Assembly (NCBI GenBank): GCA_938022235.1
Contig: CALIEL010000042.1
Span: forward strand, 1-8,498
Reading direction: 5' to 3'
Source of the DNA: Oribacterium parvum
GTDB lineage: Bacteria > Bacillota > Clostridia > Lachnospirales > Lachnospiraceae
Length of the DNA: 8,498 nucleotides
Shown here in pieces: positions 4,241 to 8,498 of the stretch. The notes beneath the pieces are model-generated. The model was given only the letters and a program-made list of their open reading frames with translations, had not been told where the DNA came from and ran no database searches. Position 1 is the stretch's first letter. Each line of letters opens with the position of its first letter. A program made the translations under genes and the position numbers.

Positions 4241-6283
4241 ATGAAAAATCAGAGAATTTACAATAGAGCAATAGCAAGCAATCAAAACGGTAATCAGAAG
4301 AATACTCGAAATGGTAAGCAAAGGAGCAGTGAAAGGAATAAGCAATGGAAAAGAGCAGTTTGTATTGCTCTTTGTTTAAGTCAGGTCCTTGCCCTGTCCA
4401 TCTCGGCTTTGGCAGAAGTGCAAAAGCCTCGCTATCACGAGAACTACTATGCCTTATTAAGCCCCACCGGAGAATTCAAGCAGGGCTCTTTGGTAAGAGA
4501 GTATGAAACCAAGGGGTATTCCAGTCTTACAGATTATGGAACTTATGAAAATGTAAAAAATCTTAGCAACAGTGTAGCGGTAGAGTCCAATGGAAATCAG
4601 CATACCTTAGACCTGTCCAAGGGAAATGTAGACTCTCTCTTTTTGGAGGGGGAAACGTCAGAACCCTACGGTCTCTTGCCTTGGAGTATTCAGATTCGCT
4701 ACGAGTTAAACGGTTTGGAGGTACAGCCGGAAACTCTTGCGGGAGAGAAGGGCTTGGTGAAAATTCATGTGCAGTTTAAAAAGAATCCCAACGCCCAGGA
4801 TTATGCAGCGAAAAACTATGTGATGATGGCTAAAAGTAGCTTTAGCGCAGAGGATATTTTATCCCTAAAGGCGGAAAAGGCTCAGGTGGTATCCTTGGGA
4901 GAGAAGAAGGAAGTGATTTTCGTCCTCCTTCCCGGAGAGGAAGACGACTTTACCATTGAGGTGGGAAGCAACTCCTTCAGTTTTTCCGGTTTACAATTTC
5001 AGATGGCTCCCCTTCGTTCCTCTCAGGTGGAGAAAATTACTGATTTACGAGAGGCAAAGGAAGAGTCGGAGGACTCCTACCGCGCCCTTAAGGACGCAGG
5101 AAACAGCCTTTTGGATTCCTTGGATGCCTCTCAGAAATCCGTGGAAGCGATGCGGAAAAACATTAACAACAGTGAAGCTCTTCTTCGGAAGACACAGGAA
5201 GAGGGAAGAGCTTATCAAAACAATAGAGACCAAATCTATCAGGATATGGAGACTGTGAATAACAGCATCAGCCCTCTTACGGAAAATGTGGAGGATTTCA
5301 ACGGACTGAGTCGGGATACCAAGAACAATATCAACGAAAGTCAGAGCAATATGAATCGTTTGCAAAATGCCATGCTTGAGCTGGAGGATTCTTTGGTAGC
5401 CCTTCGGGGAGATGTACCCGGTCAGACAGAGATTGATAAGGCACAGCAGAGTCTTAGTCAGGTGGAAGCCTTACTTTCCGCAAAAAAGCAGGGATCCGTA
5501 CAGAACAGCTTAGCGAATATATCGGCTAAGCTGGAGGGTTCTCCTTTGAAGGATCAGATTATGGCTCTGGTGCAGGAATATATTTCTATGCAGGCAGAGG
5601 AGGCCGGTACAGAGGCGGAGATACAGAAGCTTGCTATGGAAAAGCTAAGTCCTGCCTTAAAGGAATTTTCCTCCAATACCCATTCAGGACTGACAAACTC
5701 TAAAGAGAGTCTTTCCGTTTTGGAAGACAACATTGAAGATGTGAAGAGATTGCAGGAAACCCTGAAAAGCTATGCGGAGAAGGGAGAGGAAACCGGCAGG
5801 AACTTAAACACGCTTTTGGAGAACAGTCAGAAAACCATGGAGGATTTACGAGGAACCCTGCAAGAGCAGGATGCTTACCTTCGGGGAAAAAGAGAGGAGG
5901 CCTATTCTTCCATTGAAAATAATTTAAATGCTACCGAGAAAATGCTGAAAAACGGAGAGGCTGTTTTGGATTCTACCGGAGCTGTTCGTAATGCCAAGGG
6001 AGAGTTGGAAGCCCTTGTGGAGAAGAAGTGGGATGAAAATGTAGGGGAAAAGTCCAGTGTTTTGGAAATTGATCCTAACAGACCCATTGAGTCCTTAATG
6101 CCTTCCGAAAATGACAATATTGTGGATGTGGCTGTGACCTTACGTACCGAAGAAATCAAAGAAGTAAAGGAAGAAACGGTAAAGACTAAAGAAACTAAAG
6201 AGCCTAGCCTCTGGGATAGACTGGGACAAGTGGCGAAAAAGGTATGGAAAGGAATCACATCTATTTTCAAAGGAGGGAAGTAA
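4241..6283 (+). CDS. Exported coiled-coil protein, probable partner of the MMPL transporter
   Basis: This encodes 680 residues. Residues 1-38 are a long, basic, Asn/Gln/Ser-rich n-region. A hydrophobic core at about 39-55 leads to a probable signal peptidase site after ALA (56-58). Residues 60-260 form a globular, beta-rich domain containing LTDYGTYENVKNLSNSV (96-112), LPWSIQIRYELNG (146-158) and LAGEKGLVKIHV (166-177). This layout is familiar from uncharacterised Firmicutes envelope proteins encoded beside MMPL transporters. Residues about 260-595 are almost entirely helical, charged and coiled-coil-like. A Lys/Glu/Thr linker (637-654) precedes a cationic amphipathic C-terminal helix (655-677, with W658, W669 and F676). 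There is no obvious C-terminal transmembrane anchor or LPxTG motif. AAGGAGG (4226-4232), 8 nt before the ATG, fixes the start. The stop codon directly abuts the MMPL start, so the two genes are co-translated. It probably acts outside the membrane as an adaptor or scaffold; the role is inferred from context. Confidence 0.85.
   Translation: MKNQRIYNRAIASNQNGNQKNTRNGKQRSSERNKQWKRAVCIALCLSQVLALSISALAEVQKPRYHENYYALLSPTGEFKQGSLVREYETKGYSSLTDYGTYENVKNLSNSVAVESNGNQHTLDLSKGNVDSLFLEGETSEPYGLLPWSIQIRYELNGLEVQPETLAGEKGLVKIHVQFKKNPNAQDYAAKNYVMMAKSSFSAEDILSLKAEKAQVVSLGEKKEVIFVLLPGEEDDFTIEVGSNSFSFSGLQFQMAPLRSSQVEKITDLREAKEESEDSYRALKDAGNSLLDSLDASQKSVEAMRKNINNSEALLRKTQEEGRAYQNNRDQIYQDMETVNNSISPLTENVEDFNGLSRDTKNNINESQSNMNRLQNAMLELEDSLVALRGDVPGQTEIDKAQQSLSQVEALLSAKKQGSVQNSLANISAKLEGSPLKDQIMALVQEYISMQAEEAGTEAEIQKLAMEKLSPALKEFSSNTHSGLTNSKESLSVLEDNIEDVKRLQETLKSYAEKGEETGRNLNTLLENSQKTMEDLRGTLQEQDAYLRGKREEAYSSIENNLNATEKMLKNGEAVLDSTGAVRNAKGELEALVEKKWDENVGEKSSVLEIDPNRPIESLMPSENDNIVDVAVTLRTEEIKEVKEETVKTKETKEPSLWDRLGQVAKKVWKGITSIFKGGK
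6269..6277 (+). promoter_or_regulatory. Ribosome binding site of the MMPL gene, inside the upstream gene
   Basis: AAAGGAGGG lies 6 nt before the ATG at 6284 and encodes part of the C-terminal KGGK of the preceding protein. The upstream stop codon (6281-6283) touches the ATG. This is a strong translational coupling arrangement and implies fixed co-production of the two proteins. Confidence 0.8.
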
Positions 6284-8389
6284 ATGAGTTTAAGCGAAAA
6301 ATGTGCAGATTTTATTGTTAAATATAGAGAAAAAATCAGTCGAGTTTTCTGGGGGCTCTTGGGCATTTCCCTGATTCTTTGCCTCTTTGTGCAGATAAAC
6401 TACGACTTAAGTAAGTATCTTCCTGAGTCTTCTCTGACGCAGCAGGGAATTCAGAAGATGGAGGATAGCTTCGGTTATCCCGGAACAGCAAGAATCATGC
6501 TGAAGGATGTTTCCATGGGAGAAGCCCTTTCCTATAAGGAGCAGATTGAGCATATTTCCGGCGTAGACCGGGTGAGTTTTTCCACAGGCTCCAAAAGTGC
6601 CTATGCTCCTGAATTTATGGAAGAAAAGGAGAAGGAAAAGGACCTGGATTATAAAGATGGAAATGCCTTATTTCATGTGGTCTTTGTAAAGGGAGACAGT
6701 GACGTACAAACAAAGAAGACCCTTAGGGAAATCGAAAGTCTTTTGGGAGACAAGGCGGTGTATGCAGGCCTTGCGGTACAAAGTAAGACGGTGGAGGAAC
6801 AGGTTAGTAGCCAAATGGGCTTGATTTTAGCTCTGGGACTTGGCTTTATTTTCCTGATTCTGATTATAATGACCAATTCCTACGGAGAGCCTTTCTTATT
6901 CCTGATTACCATTTTGCTGGCGGTGGGACTAAACCGGGGTACCAATGTGTTTCTGGGAAAGGTATCTTTTATCACCAATAACGTTGCGGCAATTTTGCAG
7001 ATTGCAGTATCCATGGACTATGCCATTTTCCTGCTTCACTCCTTTGAAACCGGTCTTGAAAAAGGGATGGATAAGGAAAAAGCACTGTCCTATGCGGTAG
7101 GAAAATCCTTAAGCACGATACTGGCATCTTCTCTAACCACTGTAGGAGGTTTTTTGGCTCTCTGTGCCATGAGCTTCGGAATCGGTATGGATATGGGAAT
7201 CGTGCTGGCAAAGGGTGTGGTGTTCAGCCTTTTAACGGTTATTTTCTTTATGCCGGCTCTTTTGCTTCGGATGTGGAACTTTGTGGAAAAGACCAGACAT
7301 AAGCCCTTTGTGCCCTCCTTTAAGCCATTGGCAAAGTTCGCTTATAAACTTAGTCCCCTTGTTTTGATTCTCACCCTTATTTTAGTCTACCCCTTGAACA
7401 TTATGCAGGGGATGAATGACTTCCGCTTCAGTAATGGTGCGGTGGTAAAGGGAGAAGGTACAAAGATTTCTGAAATGGAAGAAGAAATCAATGGGGTTTT
7501 CGGAGAAGAAAATCTTTTGATTGCTATTTATCCGGAGGGAAGAAACGACAGAGAGAAGGCATTGGGAAATCTTTTAACTTCCCTTCCTTATGTGGAAAAT
7601 GTGCAGTCCTTAAGCTCCTTATTACCGGAGGGAGTACCGGAGTTTATGGTACCGAAGTCCTCTTTAGATTTAGTCAGAAAAGACGGCTACAGCAGAATGG
7701 TTATTACCCTAAATCTTCCCGGAGAAAGTCAGGAGTCTTATAAGGCGGTAACTACCATTCGACAGATTTTAAAGGTATATACCGGAGAAGACAGCTATCT
7801 GGTGGGAGATACCACCGCCACTATGGACATGGAAAATATCCTTCGAACAGACAATGCCAAGGTGAATACCCTGTCTATGATTGTGATTTTTCTTGTGGTT
7901 ATGCTTTCCTTTAAGTCGGTACTCTTTGCTATTGTAGCCATGATTCCTATCGAACTGGCCATTATGAGCAATATGTCTTTTTCCTTCCTGGAAGGCACCA
8001 ATATGATTTTTATAGGTTTCGTTATCGTGTCCAGTATTCAGCTGGGCGCAACAGTGGACTACGCCATTTTAACCTTGGATCACTTCAAGGAAGAAAGAGA
8101 GAAAAAGAGCAGAAAGGAAGCCATTATTGCCTCCATTGAAAAGAGCCTATCCTCCCTCTTTGTTTCCGGAACGATTTTGGCGGTGGTCGGCTATGTGATT
8201 TCCTTTATCTCCTCCGTCCCTGCCATCGGACAGCTGGGAAAGTTGATCGGAAGAGGCGCCGTATGCTCCCTCTTCTTCGTAATCTTCTTGATGCCTTCTC
8301 TTTTAGGCATTTTGGATAGAGTGCTGATTTTCGCAGAAAAGAAAAAGAAAGCGGTGAAGAATAAAGTTGCCGGCGCTGTTGTAGTATAG
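6284..8389 (+). CDS. MMPL/RND-family membrane transporter
   Basis: This 701-residue integral membrane protein has the duplicated MMPL architecture. TM1 (about 20-38) is followed by a large extracytoplasmic loop (39-175) and TM2-6 (about 176-330). TM7 (355-373) is followed by a second loop (374-525) and TM8-12 (about 527-678). Each half carries the Asp-Tyr pair on its TM4-equivalent: SMDYAIFL with D245-Y246 and TVDYAILTL with D592-Y593. In mycobacterial MmpL3, equivalent Asp-Tyr pairs form the proton relay. This supports a proton-driven transporter with both relay sites intact. MMPL proteins typically export lipids or other hydrophobic compounds; the substrate here is unknown. The length suits the compact Firmicutes type, shorter than mycobacterial MmpLs with cytosolic tails; the tail here is a short Lys-rich segment (685-694). 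It follows the exported coiled-coil gene without a gap and is probably controlled by the divergent TetR-type protein. Confidence 0.93.
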   Translation: MSLSEKCADFIVKYREKISRVFWGLLGISLILCLFVQINYDLSKYLPESSLTQQGIQKMEDSFGYPGTARIMLKDVSMGEALSYKEQIEHISGVDRVSFSTGSKSAYAPEFMEEKEKEKDLDYKDGNALFHVVFVKGDSDVQTKKTLREIESLLGDKAVYAGLAVQSKTVEEQVSSQMGLILALGLGFIFLILIIMTNSYGEPFLFLITILLAVGLNRGTNVFLGKVSFITNNVAAILQIAVSMDYAIFLLHSFETGLEKGMDKEKALSYAVGKSLSTILASSLTTVGGFLALCAMSFGIGMDMGIVLAKGVVFSLLTVIFFMPALLLRMWNFVEKTRHKPFVPSFKPLAKFAYKLSPLVLILTLILVYPLNIMQGMNDFRFSNGAVVKGEGTKISEMEEEINGVFGEENLLIAIYPEGRNDREKALGNLLTSLPYVENVQSLSSLLPEGVPEFMVPKSSLDLVRKDGYSRMVITLNLPGESQESYKAVTTIRQILKVYTGEDSYLVGDTTATMDMENILRTDNAKVNTLSMIVIFLVVMLSFKSVLFAIVAMIPIELAIMSNMSFSFLEGTNMIFIGFVIVSSIQLGATVDYAILTLDHFKEEREKKSRKEAIIASIEKSLSSLFVSGTILAVVGYVISFISSVPAIGQLGKLIGRGAVCSLFFVIFLMPSLLGILDRVLIFAEKKKKAVKNKVAGAVVV

Positions 8390-8498
8390 ACCTGTATTGG
8401 GGGCATGCTTGCACTCAGCAGCCTTTCGTAGTGAAGGACTACAATTATTATACAAGATACGCTTTGATGCAGCATATCCCTGTAAGTGGGGCACGCTC
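8390..8498. other. Downstream intergenic stretch with a small hairpin
   Basis: No gene start or clear intrinsic terminator is visible in the last 109 bases. GTAGT-GAAGG-ACTAC (8428-8442) is a perfect 5-bp stem with a 5-nt loop, followed by an AT-rich stretch but no T-run. The minus strand has a TATAAT at 8447-8452 without a matching -35. A plus-strand frame stays open from 8392 to the window edge (…FVVKDYNYYTRYALMQHIP…) but has no ribosome binding site or convincing start, so I do not call it a gene. GCATGCTTGC-like and GGGGCACGCTC motifs at its ends are similar to each other. Confidence 0.3.

Noticed and set aside
5902..6366. Minus-strand open frame of 154 residues across the coiled-coil/MMPL junction
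   Set aside because: Composition is that of an antisense shadow (Ser/Phe/Leu-rich) of two solid coding regions, with no supporting start signals.
8191..8494. Minus-strand frames overlapping the 3' end of the MMPL gene
   Set aside because: They mostly lie antisense to the conserved last MMPL membrane helices and lack ribosome binding sites; a lone TATAAT at 8447-8452 has no -35.

Overview
The window looks like a chromosomal segment of a low-to-moderate GC, Gram-positive Clostridia-type bacterium, most likely Lachnospiraceae. The evidence is strong purine-rich ribosome binding sites (AAGGAGG, GAGGGG), stem-plus-T-run terminators, a VanZ-like protein, a Firmicutes-type TetR regulator with the RKTFYYYF recognition helix, and a secreted coiled-coil protein paired with a short MMPL transporter. 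An Oribacterium-like genus is a guess from the style of the sequence, not something shown here. No rRNA, tRNA, CRISPR array, insertion sequence or phage gene is visible.

Left part (1-2630, all plus strand): a five-segment VanZ-like membrane protein (161-688); a structured intergenic stretch with two promoter-like elements, each placed against an inverted repeat (691-859); a small secreted protein of unknown family (882-1415) with its own terminator; and a YegS/DgkB-type lipid kinase (1614-2552). The lipid kinase ends in a long hairpin lying between convergent genes.

Middle (2650-4011, minus strand): a soluble 174-residue protein I cannot assign to a family (2650-3174), then a TetR-family regulator (3397-4011; possible upstream start at 4086).

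Right part (4087-8389): a divergent control region with a perfect AAAGCA-N4-TGCTTT palindrome and a 15-bp imperfect direct repeat, followed by a tightly coupled two-gene operon. The first gene encodes a 680-residue exported coiled-coil protein with an unusually long basic signal-peptide n-region and a cationic amphipathic C-terminal helix. The second encodes a 701-residue MMPL/RND-type transporter with two Asp-Tyr motifs. The likely reading is that the TetR protein represses this operon, and that the exported coiled-coil protein works outside the cell with the MMPL pump, which may carry a lipid or another hydrophobic substrate.

The last ~110 bases (8390-8498) hold a small hairpin but no recognisable gene. 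The most noteworthy items are the leader-like region before the small secreted gene, the TetR/exported-partner/MMPL module, and two genes of unknown family.
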